Below are positions 42,817 to 54,189 of a DNA stretch of 64,000 nt, in pieces. The stretch spans positions 2,170,001-2,234,000 of the forward strand of contig JBAJFE010000004.1 of NCBI GenBank assembly GCA_037903355.1, in the 5' to 3' direction. Under the pieces are notes generated by a model. That model was not told where the DNA came from, searched no databases, and saw nothing but the letters and a program-made list of their open reading frames with translations. Numbering within the stretch: position 1 is the stretch's first letter; every line of letters starts with the position of its first letter. The translations under genes were made by a program, and so were the position numbers. This stretch comes from Trichuris trichiura (lineage: Eukaryota > Nematoda > Enoplea > Trichinellida > Trichuridae).

Positions 42817-42946
42817 TAGTGTTTGATCTTTTACGGCTTTCTTCGTTCTAATCAGCTTTGTAAAAAGTGGATTAGAACGGGGAAAGCCGTAGAAGATCAA
42901 ACACTATGAAACTCCAACCCGTTGCAAAGCATCCAGTTTTCAAGAA
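42817..42946. mobile_element. small foldback element with tail (Penelope-like style)
   Basis: 37-bp arms at 42817-42853 and 42870-42906 are inverted with a few mismatches. A tail of about 40 nt follows (TGAAACTCCAACCCGTTGC...CATCCAGTTTTCAAGAA) that is similar to the tail of the element at 53711-54176. It lies between (AAT)n tracts. Confidence 0.55.
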
Positions 42947-43000
42947 TAAGAATAATAATATAAAAAGCGTATGGTTTGTAACGAGTTTAGTTGATAAACC

Positions 43001-43179
43001 AGAGATGTACATGGATTTTTCCCGTTTTGTATTTGCCCATAAAACGAGTCAAAAAAGGTGAAAAACTTCTTTAATCTTAATTAACTTAATTAAAGTCTAA
43101 CTTAATTAAAGAAATTTTTTCACCTTTTTGACTCGTTTTATGGGCAAATACAAAACGGGAAAAATCCATGTACATCTCT
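43001..43179. repeat. 75-bp-arm inverted repeat
   Basis: Arms 43001-43075 and 43104-43179 are reverse complements with few differences around a loop rich in TTAATT. The right arm is followed by a degenerate AATAATAAT tract. Confidence 0.85.
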
Positions 43180-46100
43180 TGTTTAATAATAACAATAATA
43201 ATAAGAAGAATAAGAATAAGCGACAAGCAAACCCCATGAAAGAATGTACAGAATTAATAGAGCGAACGTCGATCAATCGATCTGATTGGGAATGGTATAT
43301 AGCTTTTGCGTGGGTGAAAAGTAACGAAAGGCTTCTTTACTCGCCTCTAAATGGCTGCAGTTCGTTAGGCCATATTTACTTGTTGGTTTATGTCCCAATT
43401 AAGACGTGAAGATTAACCGGGCTACACGATATTTGATTTTACATCGACGTTGATGATCGAAGTCTTCGTTCGTTATTGAAGAATTCGAAAATTCTTCCCG
43501 CCGCCGTCGCACTAGCTTAAGCGATAAGTTGGCTGTAGGTTAGTTGTTAAACAAGTCTTCGTTTTACCCGCCGAAACAGAATAGGGCAGTATGTAACGAC
43601 CTTCATTGTAGGCAGAAGAGGCGTTGAGCTTTGAAGAAAATGAAATGATAATTCATAGGAGTAACGTAACATTGATTCGTAAGCGTCCTTTCGTGCTAAT
43701 GAATTCACTGCAATCAATGGCGGCAATCCAACTCACTCGTTGAATATTACTTTGCCAACTTTATTTCGGCTAAACGCAATTAGTGTTTGTTTTCATTAAC
43801 TGCTAAACCACATTTTTTGTTCGGGAACTGCATTTCGTTCGGTTGACTCAAGAATGGGTGACTTCGAAGAAAGAGGTTACAAATGGCAGCAGCGGCGTTG
43901 ATTTTGATAGCATGTTCGCTTTGGGTGGAATTTGTGAAGCGCATGTTCAAGACTCGTTCCCAAGATTTATGACAAGCAATCGTTGCGCGCCCGAAAGAAT
44001 TGACGGACTACGAGTATTGTTCACTTTCTTTGGCGCTAGCGTTTTCCAAATGGTTTGACAACTAAGTTTGCTTTTTCAACTTGTCTCGTCCGTTGGAAAC
44101 GGTTTGCAAAGTTGCCTGTCGACGTTTAAGCGAAAATTTTGCTTTTCCACTAGCTTTGAAAACGTCAATTGATTTTGTGCTTTCTTTGAAGCTCTATGGA
44201 AATTTTTTTCCCGCGGTAGACTATAGTCGATTATTTTGTCTAGCTAAAACATTCAGCGTCTATATTTGGCCTGCTAATGACTAATTCGCTATGATTAAGT
44301 ATGAACATCGCCAATAATAACACAGTGTCTTTTCGAGTTTTGATTAAATAATTTGTTATGACTTAGGTTATTAGTACGAGCTAATGACGAAAATATGCAA
44401 ATCTGTAAACGATGATTCATCGCTGAAAAAGGAGGTGCTATAGAACAGGCGCTCAGGCTGGCATGTTAGCTTGTCTTAGCAAGTTCAAGGCCTCTTGCTT
44501 CTCTAAGCTTAGTATGAGCAGCCAAGATAGAAAATCCTTTGTTTAGCCATGTATTAACTTGAGTCGTTGTAGTCAGCTTAGCTCCAACTATTTGCATATG
44601 GAACTTTTTGTTTAACTTCTTAAATTTAAATCGTTTTGTACTCCCTTATTGTGGACGCTACTTGTCGTCAACGTGAAGAAGCAAAGCTACTTAATGTTGC
44701 ATAGATTCTTGTCTCAACAAATAGCCGTAGTGTATTAGTTCTCGTCATGCTTTGGGTGAAACTTAAATTTTAAATTTTAACAGACATGGAGCTCTGCTCA
44801 GCATAGAATTTGCTCGTCAAATGGAGTTGGCAGGTAATGAAGGGCATTTTTGGGTGTTTCGAAGACTCAGGAATTTCTCAAGCAAAAATGTGGACCAAGA
44901 AAAGGCTTTCTTCAGGCAAAAAAGAAAGAACCCTTTTTCATGACGAACAATGACAGTCAGAACTACCGCTTCTGCTTATAAACGGACAAATGCTACAGAA
45001 AGTATACGCGAAATATGGGAATTCCAATTTGCATTTAAATTTTTTCATCACAATAGGTATAGCGCCGCGCTTTGCTCATTTCCTAAAATAAGCGACCCGC
45101 CGGCATAGCTGATTCAAAGGTTTGGAAAAACGTGCCTACAGGCTCGTTCAAAAGCGTTACTTTTTGTTCCATAAACAACGAAAACCAAATTCTATCTGAG
45201 TCATAGTATTGATTGATTTGTCCGGTCAGACTTGGTATTTGTGTTATGCAAATCTGTTTGAATAATGATGGTGTAAAATTTCAACGATTCTCCGCCGTCG
45301 AGCAAAAATTGAAACTATGCCATTGCACCTTCCCTACGGAAGCATTGACGTGAATGCCTCTTACTTACGACTACCAAAATAGGTAGCCATCAATCATATT
45401 CTCAAATAGCTTTGTACTATGGACTTTTCGTAATTTTTTCTCCCTTGAACGGTTTTGCCAGTTAATAGTCAAGCTTTTGAGGCATTGTTTTTTTTACTTC
45501 TAAGTTTACCTTTTTAGGTGAAGATTGTTAATTTCTTAGGCTTTATCCGCTTTGCCTGTCTCTCCCTTTCTTCTTGGCAAGAGGGGTTGGTCTGCGTAGA
45601 CATTTTTGTTGGGAAGATGACTGAGTAACGTGAGGAGAAGTTGTGCAGCTGTTTTATGCTTAGCTGCTTAAAAAACTGCCTATGTACACCGTGCGAAACT
45701 TTATCCTTGCGAATTCATAGACAGAAAGATTTCCCAAGGCGACATATCTTTGTTGGCAAAGTTCGGCAAGGAATTTGGGGATCCATCCTAAAGGCTCAGC
45801 TTGGTTGGTCCGTTTGGCTGTCGGATCGAATGCGTTATTATTATGGTTGCTTAGTTAAGGGTTGTCTGACAATTGGCGAAGGAAATCGTCGACATGACGT
45901 AACAGCAGCGTATACGTGGTGAAAAATTGTTTGATTGGCCAACAAATCGACCAAATAATCAAAGCTTGCAGCGTACGCTTGTTTGCCGGTGGCGAAATGG
46001 AATTGGATGAGTTTGTGAGCTGTTCATCCCGCGATTATTCAACCCAATGCTGATTCAAGTTGGCCAATCGTTTGCCCTCGCTTATTTTCAGCATTGTTGG

Positions 46101-48330
46101 GACATGTGACGCCTAGAATGTGACTTTTTGACTAGTCGAGGTATGGATCTTTTGCGACGACCTGTTGCGGTTCACGGCTTTTATTTTAATCTCGCATATC
46201 AGACACAACATTGTCGAAATGACGAAGGGTCAATTGCGCGTTTAAATTTTGACACTTTCAGCGTGAAGGACGACACCGGCATATCCAATTCCACTGAGTG
46301 AGCTCATCTTCGGTGGCTGCCAAAGCAGAGCAATGCGCTGAGCCCAGAATCGTTAAGTCGTGGAGGTTCAACGTTTTGTTTGACAAGAGTGACCATAAGG
46401 TAAGGTCAACTTTTCCGTCTAATTTAAATATTCAAATATTTCCTAAAGCTTTTAAAATTTTGACTTAAGCTTTTATCAGCTATTGGCTTTTGTTCATTGA
46501 TGATTGCTGCAAAGTTCAGACGCGCGAGAGAACGTGTGAAGCTTTGGGCTTGTTTATTGCGTATTTGATCATTACGTAACAGACAAGCCTTGGCAGCTCA
46601 CCTTGGTATGTCCAGTATTGCCTACGTTCGTTAATAAGTCGCAGCCATTCTTTTGAAAATATGATTGAGCCGATGACTTGAGCAAATAAGTTTTGTCGAA
46701 ATACCGAAAACAAGTTCTCCGGCTGAAAAACAGTAGCGACACGTGCTGATGTTTAATCGAGCAGCGTTGGGGAGTTGCTACTTTGCGCTGAAAATAACTT
46801 TATTTTCAATCCCGTAAATTGCAATACAGTTAGGTTGGACGTCTTAGAAATTGGCGCCAAGCTTTGCCCAGATCAATTGTTCCGGACAAAATTTGATATT
46901 CGCCTAAGCGAGGCGGAAAAAGCGTGGTCGATTTTCTTTCTCCGTAAAAAGGGCTCTGAAGTTGACACTTCGTTGGGGCATACGTGTTTTGTCATAAGTC
47001 GCTATAGTGGTTTGCATAGCTTCGACGAGGATAAGCATCCAATTCATTTCTACTGTAGTCTGGAAAGCGGGAAAGAATTTTGACCAGTCATTTTTCCAAT
47101 GATCTCGTTTTTCCGACATAGCTTTCCTTTCCAGCTTCGACCAGCGGAACGTAGAGCAAAATACGTCTTGTGTTCGGCAGCGGAGGTTTTAGCAGGTTCG
47201 TTTCAGCGATTAATACTTTTTAACCTATGGAATGTTGGTCAAGTTGCGCGTGTTTTATTTGAACACAATAATGGCTTTAAAAAAGGTTTTCGTTAATGTT
47301 ATATGCGCTCTCTAAAAGTTGAAGATAATTTCAATTTGTTTGAATGAAATTTGCATATTTCATTTCAGGATTTGCAGATGTACACAGTTTATCATGAAAA
47401 TTGATCAGCTTTACTATTTTTAAAACCCATAGCACACTCCTAGACTTGGGCTGAACTAATGAAGTCGTCAGACCATGGGCTAATTCAATATACTGCCCGG
47501 TTCGTAATATTGAACGGGCGCCCAAGTACTTTTGATTGAGCACATTTCATGAATGAGCAATTTTACGCTCAGCGACTTTGTGTACTACAAGTTGACATTA
47601 ATTTTTCAGCTTGGCGCTTTCAGCTTTCCTGAAATCGTTTTTCCACAAATGATTTGTTGGCTTTGTACTTTGTTACATTTACAGAGTCATAAATGCTGAC
47701 ATTGTAGCGAAGTGAACGGTTTGCGTTAACGGGAAGCACCCTGCGCGTTGCTTGACTTTATGAATGAAATCTGTAGTAGTACGATGTGGGCTCTAACTGG
47801 ATCCCCGATTATTTTGAAAGGACAATTCAGAGTTCGCATTTCTATTTAATCAATTTATTGACTGATTGGTTGTCTGCCCGGAGGACTTGAAGTTCTCTTG
47901 TTCGGGCGGCTAAAGTCGAACCAAAACCTCTGTTGTAAAGGCAGTTCTCTGGCAAAACGATGCACAATAACTATTGGCGGTTTATTTGAGTATTCAAGCA
48001 TTTAAACTGATTATTGTTGTAGAACTGTGAGTGACGGTGTCTCACATGTTGGATATTCCGCTTTGCGGTTTTCCCCAGACGTGATCCTATAGGTTTACTT
48101 CAGCCATAACTGTTTCGAGTTGCCATGTGATTAAATCTATTCATATGTTTTAAAAATTATTTTTTATTATTTTGTACTTTTATTTACAGTTGTTCATATT
48201 TTGTTTTGCCCTGTTTATGTTGTGTCATTGTATTTCATCTTATCCGATACTGATGAACCCCTAAATACCAAAAACATATGGAGTTACAGTTTAAACCATC
48301 ACTGACTATACAGCACTCTTATGCTTATGA

Positions 48331-48341
48331 TTATTATTATG

Positions 48342-48422
<81 letters not shown>
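48331..48422. repeat. (TTA)n microsatellite, about 30 units
   Basis: About 92 bp of nearly perfect repeat (one GAT interruption near the start). It is followed directly by a CTGATGA hairpin-motif copy. Confidence 0.95.
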
Positions 48423-48424
<2 letters not shown>

Positions 48425-48429
48425 GAAAA

Positions 48430-48466
48430 CTCTGATGAGGAGATCAGGCGAATCCCGAAAACTCGG
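48430..48466 (+). repeat. CTGATGA hairpin-motif copy after microsatellite
   Basis: CTGATGAGGAGATCAGGCGA followed by ATCCCGAAAACTCGGAAA resembles the motif at 22929 and 53980. The stem is imperfect (GG..GAT with ATC-CC). Confidence 0.5.
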
Positions 48467-51400
48467 AAATGGTTAGCAACAATAAAAGTGGTCTAACGCA
48501 ACTGGCATATTCTGAATGCAGTAGGTTTTAGCTTTTTTTCGATTGCCTGTAGTTAATAATTTCGCAACGCCATTCGTGAGTGAATGTTTTCATTAAGATG
48601 CATTTATCAATGAGCACATCTTACTCATCAAGGCAAGTTTTAATTGGCAACTTCGGAAAATGTTGTTTCCTACTTTAGAATGCAAGTTTTGGTTTAATGT
48701 TTAACCAGTGAAGGATGCTTTGTTCAACTTCAATGCCCGCATGTGGTATATTTTTAGAATTCTGTCGATTCATAAGTTTGAATGAGCTGGCTATGGCGAT
48801 GATTTTGCAAAAAACTACTGCTATCAAGAAGTGACGTATTATTGATAATTTTGAATAATTTCTGAACATCGGAAGTGCTAAGTGCACACTTATAAAAAGC
48901 CCTAAACATTTTTTGTTAAATTACGCTTTTATTATAGCGCTTTTGTTCAGCATGCCTTTCAAGATCGGCTGTCACAAAGCAGTTGTCAATAAATCGCACG
49001 ATTTGGCTCTCTGAAAAAAATGTAGTAAAAATTAAATATTCTAAAATTAATCCGCCGCTTATTTAATAGCTTTAACGAGTACGCGCAAACGCACGTGTAG
49101 TCTTAGTAATTGTGGCGAATGTTTCTTGCATCGCTGCCGCTTTATTCGTTTATGTTTTGTCAGTTTTTCTACATCGACTTTATTGCAAGAACTTGTTTTC
49201 CCCAAAAATAGTTTTAAAAATCCGCCGGCACTTGCTTGAGACTTTTTAACTACATTTTTCGGGCTGCTATTTCCGCGACATTTATCGCTGAAGAAAAGGT
49301 GACGAGGCTAAGGAATGATTGCACTTTTCAGGCTTGAAATGTCTAAACTTTAACGCGGTCTCAGATTCGGCAATGCCAACGCTAAAGCTTGCATTCATAC
49401 GTCAAGACGCTCATATTCAGCTGACGTTTTTAACAAATGACGAACCCGTCAGAGTAGACGTTTGCTGCTGAGAAAACAGTGAAGAATTCTCCGTGTAATT
49501 TTTTTGGAGAAAAGGTTTTCGTCGATTTTGGTAGATGGGTTGACAGTTTTAAGTCTGTTTTATTTTTCCACGGAACTTTCTCAAGTTTACTCTGCCAAAA
49601 ATATACCGTTTAACTTTTGAGCTGAGTTTTGAAAGCGAAACATTTTCGAGGGGAAAAATGTTTACTTAATACCGCGGTGTGGAAGGAAAATCAACAGCTG
49701 AGATGAGCAAACTGAGAAAATAGTCATTTTTGTCCTTACTGCCGAAAAAGGCGTTAGCACAGCGTTGGCTATCGAGCGATGACTTATCCCAATGCCATTT
49801 TAGTTCTGTTAACAAAAGTTGGGCAAAACGTTTTGTAGATATGTCCGTCAGCGCTTTCAGGAAAGCAGTTTCATTTGTGTTTCTTCATTTCTTGGGTATA
49901 AAGATCTTACCAACATTGGAAAGATATTATTTTGTTATGCAGCGATAAACATATTCCGTGAAAGCAACAGGAGCTCTTCTTTTGTAGTCACAAGTGCTAG
50001 CTGTTAAGGTTTCATCAGAGAACTATCAATGATGCTCCATTTGCCTCGTTTGGTAACCTTCTACTGCTGCTGCTTTCTTCTATATGTTGAACATAAGTCG
50101 AGATGCTTTGTTCAGAAGATTTTTAAGATGATATCGACATTATTGACTATTGATCTTCGATGGCAAGTGCCGACTCCGCTGAGCATCTCGGTAATATTGT
50201 TTATTCTTTGACTAAGCTCACAGGACCTATGTTTTTCCTTATTAGCCCTTGTCGCCTCACCGGGACAGCAGAATCGTGCGGTTTTCAAAAATGGGGCACT
50301 CCAGGCAACCAGATCGATTTATTGACTAAGAGGTGCAGCAACATATTTCAAATAAGCTCGCAAGTTCACTTCAGCGCCGGAGGGGTGCTGATTATTGAAC
50401 AATTTAATCAGGAATTTGTCAAGGCTTTTACCTACTATTTATGGTATATGACAAAACCCGCTTTTGCATTCGGAAAAGCTGAACGGAATGTTTTTTTGGT
50501 TTAGCGTTATCTGAACGATTTTAATCAATGTCTTGCGTTTGAGATGGTAAGACGCGTAGTTAATGTTTCATCTCCTCAGGTGAAGTTGCAAAGTCATAGC
50601 GAATGGAATACGGTTGTAAACTTTTTTTGTGAATTATCTCTAAACATCTCTACTTTTTAACGTAGCCATTATCGTCTATTGTACGACAGTACAATCCCGT
50701 TTCAGTGTCGCTTGAGCTTGCCGCTTTCCATCTCTTCTGAGCCGCTGTTGTCTTTCCAGTTGGTCACTGAATTTCTTGAGGCGATACAAGCTCTCGTAAG
50801 AGATTTAAAATTTTGATTTTTTTTATTTGCTAACTCAGATTCGAAGCAGCAAATTATTTTGAGCGTATGGAGTCTAAAACAGCTGAAGTCAACCATTGAT
50901 GACCTTTCTTAAGTTTAGCTTTTATTAGCGATGCAACGCCGTTGCAAACTGTTCAGTATTAATCTGAAACGTTATTCGATTGCAGATTTTATTCGCGCCA
51001 TGTTTCCGTCTATGAAGGAATGTTTATTCGTTTTCAACGCCTTATGCCAACAGATTCTGCTGTTCTAGCTTTAAAAAAAACACGCCGCGCTACGTTTACC
51101 AATAGGCTAACCATGTAGTCGGTAAACGAAGGTCGGAAAGGAAAGAAATTCGATCTCTCTGTCGTTCATAGTATCATTGCTGTTGTCCTTAACTTAAATA
51201 GTTTTAAATGCTTTAGACTACATTAACTATACGTTTTTTATGAGCTGACAAGGGAAACTTAGAAATAGAGTTCCATATGGACTGATGCTTTCAGGGTTGC
51301 CTACTGTTCAATGGTTTTCGTGCTGAAACCGCGTACCAACAGTACGCATGCGTATTGCTTACGAAAATTAGCTTTCACAATGTAGCTTTGAGCAATTATT

Positions 51401-52771
51401 TCGGTTCACATAATGAAAGACTTCGAATTCATTAGATTAATTTGAATATGCGCTTCTGGAAACGGGAGCACCTTATTAGTCTTTGCTATTATTTAAAATT
51501 CCCGGTGAAAAATGTGTATTCATCAGCCTTACAGCTAGTTGACAAAACTTTGCGTTATCCGTACTCTTTTCCTTAAGTTCATCTTATTAAGTTTAGCTGC
51601 TTTGTACGCTTAGAGTGCGAATAAGACTACTGACTAATTAAAAGGCTTAAACCTTTCCGTTCAGCCGCGTTTCCTTAATTAAAAAGGTTTGGTTTGAAAA
51701 AAGTGGCGAGATACTAGAACAGGTATGCCCCATGAAATTTCTATGGTAGAAATTAATTTTTTGTTCATGGCAATTCATGTTGGACCAAATCCATTGGTTG
51801 CTACTACCTTCGGCTCCATAAAGCGCAGTACTCAGAGACGATTGGTACTAATGCACCATATGAACCACCATTGATCGTTTTGTTCATTTTGTATTCTTGT
51901 TCGGTGGGAGTCAATTGACGCGACCGTTTTTTTTGTTATTATGCTAGTACAAAATAGAATTGCTGAGAGTTAAGGACTTACTGTGCTTTTTCGAAATCAG
52001 GGAGATCAGCTGGCGCGGCCACCGGCAATGTGATGGTATTTTTGTTTAAATAGCCTACTTTATAAGCTTAAATAATTTAATAGAGATAAATGTGAGCTAT
52101 ACTAATTAAGTACCGCGTGTGTACAGCAATTGCCTAAGAAGTTTGTTTTTTTTTACCTGAGAAGTAAAAATCTTTGCTACGCGCTTTTTCGCATGTTTTA
52201 AACTGTCGCGCAATAATCGTATTTTTCCATAAAGCTTAACAATTTTTTCTTCCTTCGTATGCGTTATATTATTTAACCTACGTTGATTTCTTTATGTTTT
52301 GAATTTCTTGGAGCAATCTCAACGTCAGCATTAGTAAAAAATAGCAGCACAAATAGTTTTTAATCACCTTTGGATAACAACCGCAGTATTTTGTTTAAGT
52401 TATAGGTTTTGTCGGTTATGTACATCACCGTCATGCTGTAAGTTTGGTAGCCACCCTCTTCTGCCCTTCTCTAGGCCTAAGCCTAATCAGAAGACTTAGA
52501 TTTTGATTCAAGCTTAGGTAAATTTCGAATAAGCTTGGCGGTGAGCTCCCAATTTGGAGCAGTACAGGATGGCTTCATGCTTGACCGAAAAGAACCTGCT
52601 TTTCTTTATCAGTTGGGCAGATAATTAAGAAGACCTGAAATTGTCTTCAAAAAGAGGTGTTTTGTACCAGTTACATTCTTTTGTCACACAGTTTCATGAT
52701 CTATTAAGGCAAGTTTTCTGTTATACAGAAAAGCTTAAGCAGAGATAAAATGTAGAGATTTCGGTTCCTGC

Positions 52772-52815
52772 CTGATCCGTCAGCAGCATATCTAGATATG
52801 CTGATGACGGATCAG
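52772..52815. repeat. 44-bp near-perfect palindrome
   Basis: 20-bp arms with one mismatch and a CTAG centre. The right half reads GCTGATGACGGATCAG, close to the CTGAYGACGG motif found elsewhere in the window. Confidence 0.8.
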
Positions 52816-53697
52816 ACATGATCAGCGAAGTCTGAGTTCTCTTTAGACGTTTTTCAAATAATACCGCAGTACAAGATGAAAGGACGAGTAATCATTTAAT
52901 CATAGGATCTCAATGTTAGCCTCTGCTTAAATATCTATGCTGTTTTATGCTCACTCTCAGCAGAAGACAATTAATTTAACAAAAATTACCTTAAGTAAAA
53001 CTACTGATAATGAAATGTTTTGTTAATTACCTCTCCAGCTTTGAATATGCACTGCGTAACGTGTCGGCACAGCTTCTTTGAAAGCAGACGGCTTTTTAGC
53101 TTATCGCCGTGAGCGCAAGTAACAGAATCTAATGCAGTGGTTGTTGACTGATCACTTTGAGGCTAAATTAGCTATGTGCATAAGCAGTGTTGACATTACT
53201 GTCAGCATTGATGGCTGAACGATTTAGGTAACTCATATGCTGGCGAAATTGAAAAATACATTGTTACCTTGTGAGCTTGTGCTATCGAATTGCTGTTTGT
53301 TGAATCGCCAAATAGCAAACACTTCACCCTTTACTTTCCGGACAAATCTTTATAATATTCCTATGCATCGAAGTCAGTTATGTATTAAGTTACTGCCTTG
53401 TAAAATAGAATATGCGATCCTTTTACTCTAATGCGTTCGCGTCACTTTTGTTGAATCGCTTTATATAACGTTGCATACTTTTTTATGTATTACTGCATGA
53501 CGGATGTTTGCCGATGGTCCTTAGTAAAATATTGTCCTTTCGGCGGCATGGGCCGCTGTAAACATAGAAGTCTTTTGGTAGCACACCTGTGCATTATACG
53601 CTGTAGACGAGATCAACAGCATTTTGAAAGGTTCGTGAGATTTTTGACAAATTAAAAACAGCTTGCATTCACATTAAAAGCATCTTATCTTTAAAAC

Positions 53698-53710
53698 ATT
53701 GCACATATCT
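53698..53710 (+). repeat. left target-site duplication
   Basis: ATTGCACATATCT is repeated exactly at 54177-54189, directly flanking the inverted-repeat insertion. Confidence 0.75.
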
Positions 53711-54176
53711 TTCATAGTAGATCTTCAGATTCACGGGTTTGGCCTGTTGGATGTATCTGTAAATAAACTTCAAAGTGCCCTACCAACGGATGGATGAGCA
53801 AATTGTGAGAGAAAATACAGAACAATTTGTATACCGTACGTTTCGGAACTGCTCGTGTTCCGTCGTCAGCAGTGTTGGGGAGAAGGTGTTTATTCGGTAA
53901 AGGGTTTATATAGCGCATAGCGCATATATAATGCGCTATATATACGCCTTACCGAATAAACACCTTCTCCCCAACACTGCTGACGACGGAACAAGAGCAG
54001 TTCCGAAACGTACGGTATACAAATTGTTCTGTATTTTCTCTTACAATTTGCTCATCCATCCGTTGGTAGGGCACTTTGAAGTTTATTTACAGATACATCC
54101 AACAGGCCAAACCCGTGAATCTGAAGATCTACTATGAAACTATTCAAGCCTGTTAAAAGACATCCTGTCTTTCGAA
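53711..54176. mobile_element. inverted-repeat retroelement remnant (Penelope-like candidate)
   Basis: Two 208-bp arms (53711-53918 and 53931-54138) are near-identical reverse complements with only a handful of differences, so the insertion is young or kept similar by conversion. The right arm is followed by a 38-nt extra tail (54139-54176). Exact 13-bp direct repeats flank the whole 466 bp. Inverted LTR-like repeats plus a short one-sided extension and variable-length target duplications are characteristic of Penelope-like elements (family knowledge). No reverse transcriptase is present. Each arm contains the hairpin CTGACGA-CGGAAC/GTTCCG-AAACG. The 68-codon frames on both strands are mirror images of the same repeat and probably not genes. 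Confidence 0.7.
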
Positions 54177-54189
54177 ATTGCACATATCT
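54177..54189 (+). repeat. right target-site duplication
   Basis: Exact second copy of ATTGCACATATCT. Confidence 0.75.

Larger units (their letters stand above)
43410..53697. other. 10 kb intergenic tract, no gene recognised
   Basis: I find no domain and no consistent exon chain on either strand. 43.4-44.3 kb and 45.6-47.3 kb are less AT-rich and contain several GATTGGCCAA-like CCAAT motifs. These stretches resemble the segments upstream of known genes in this window and may be regulatory or belong to an unrecognised gene. The rest is AT-rich with the microsatellite at 48.33 kb and the palindrome at 52.77 kb. Confidence 0.5.

Noticed and set aside
46262..46399. Possible exons: TTTCAG|CGTGAAGG to CTGA|GTGAGC, and an open frame ending CATAAG|GTAAGG
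   Set aside because: Splice-like borders are present but the encoded peptides have no similarity and no further exons connect.
50160..50504. 114-codon plus-strand frame
   Set aside because: No recognisable motif; overlapping frames of similar length occur in the same region.
52473..52486. GCCTAAGCCTAA, resembling two units of the nematode telomere repeat TTAGGC
   Set aside because: Only two units, with no array; easily chance.
53712..54137. Two almost identical 68-codon frames on opposite strands
   Set aside because: They are the same sequence in the two arms of an inverted repeat; the protein has no domain and the frame follows the repeat.
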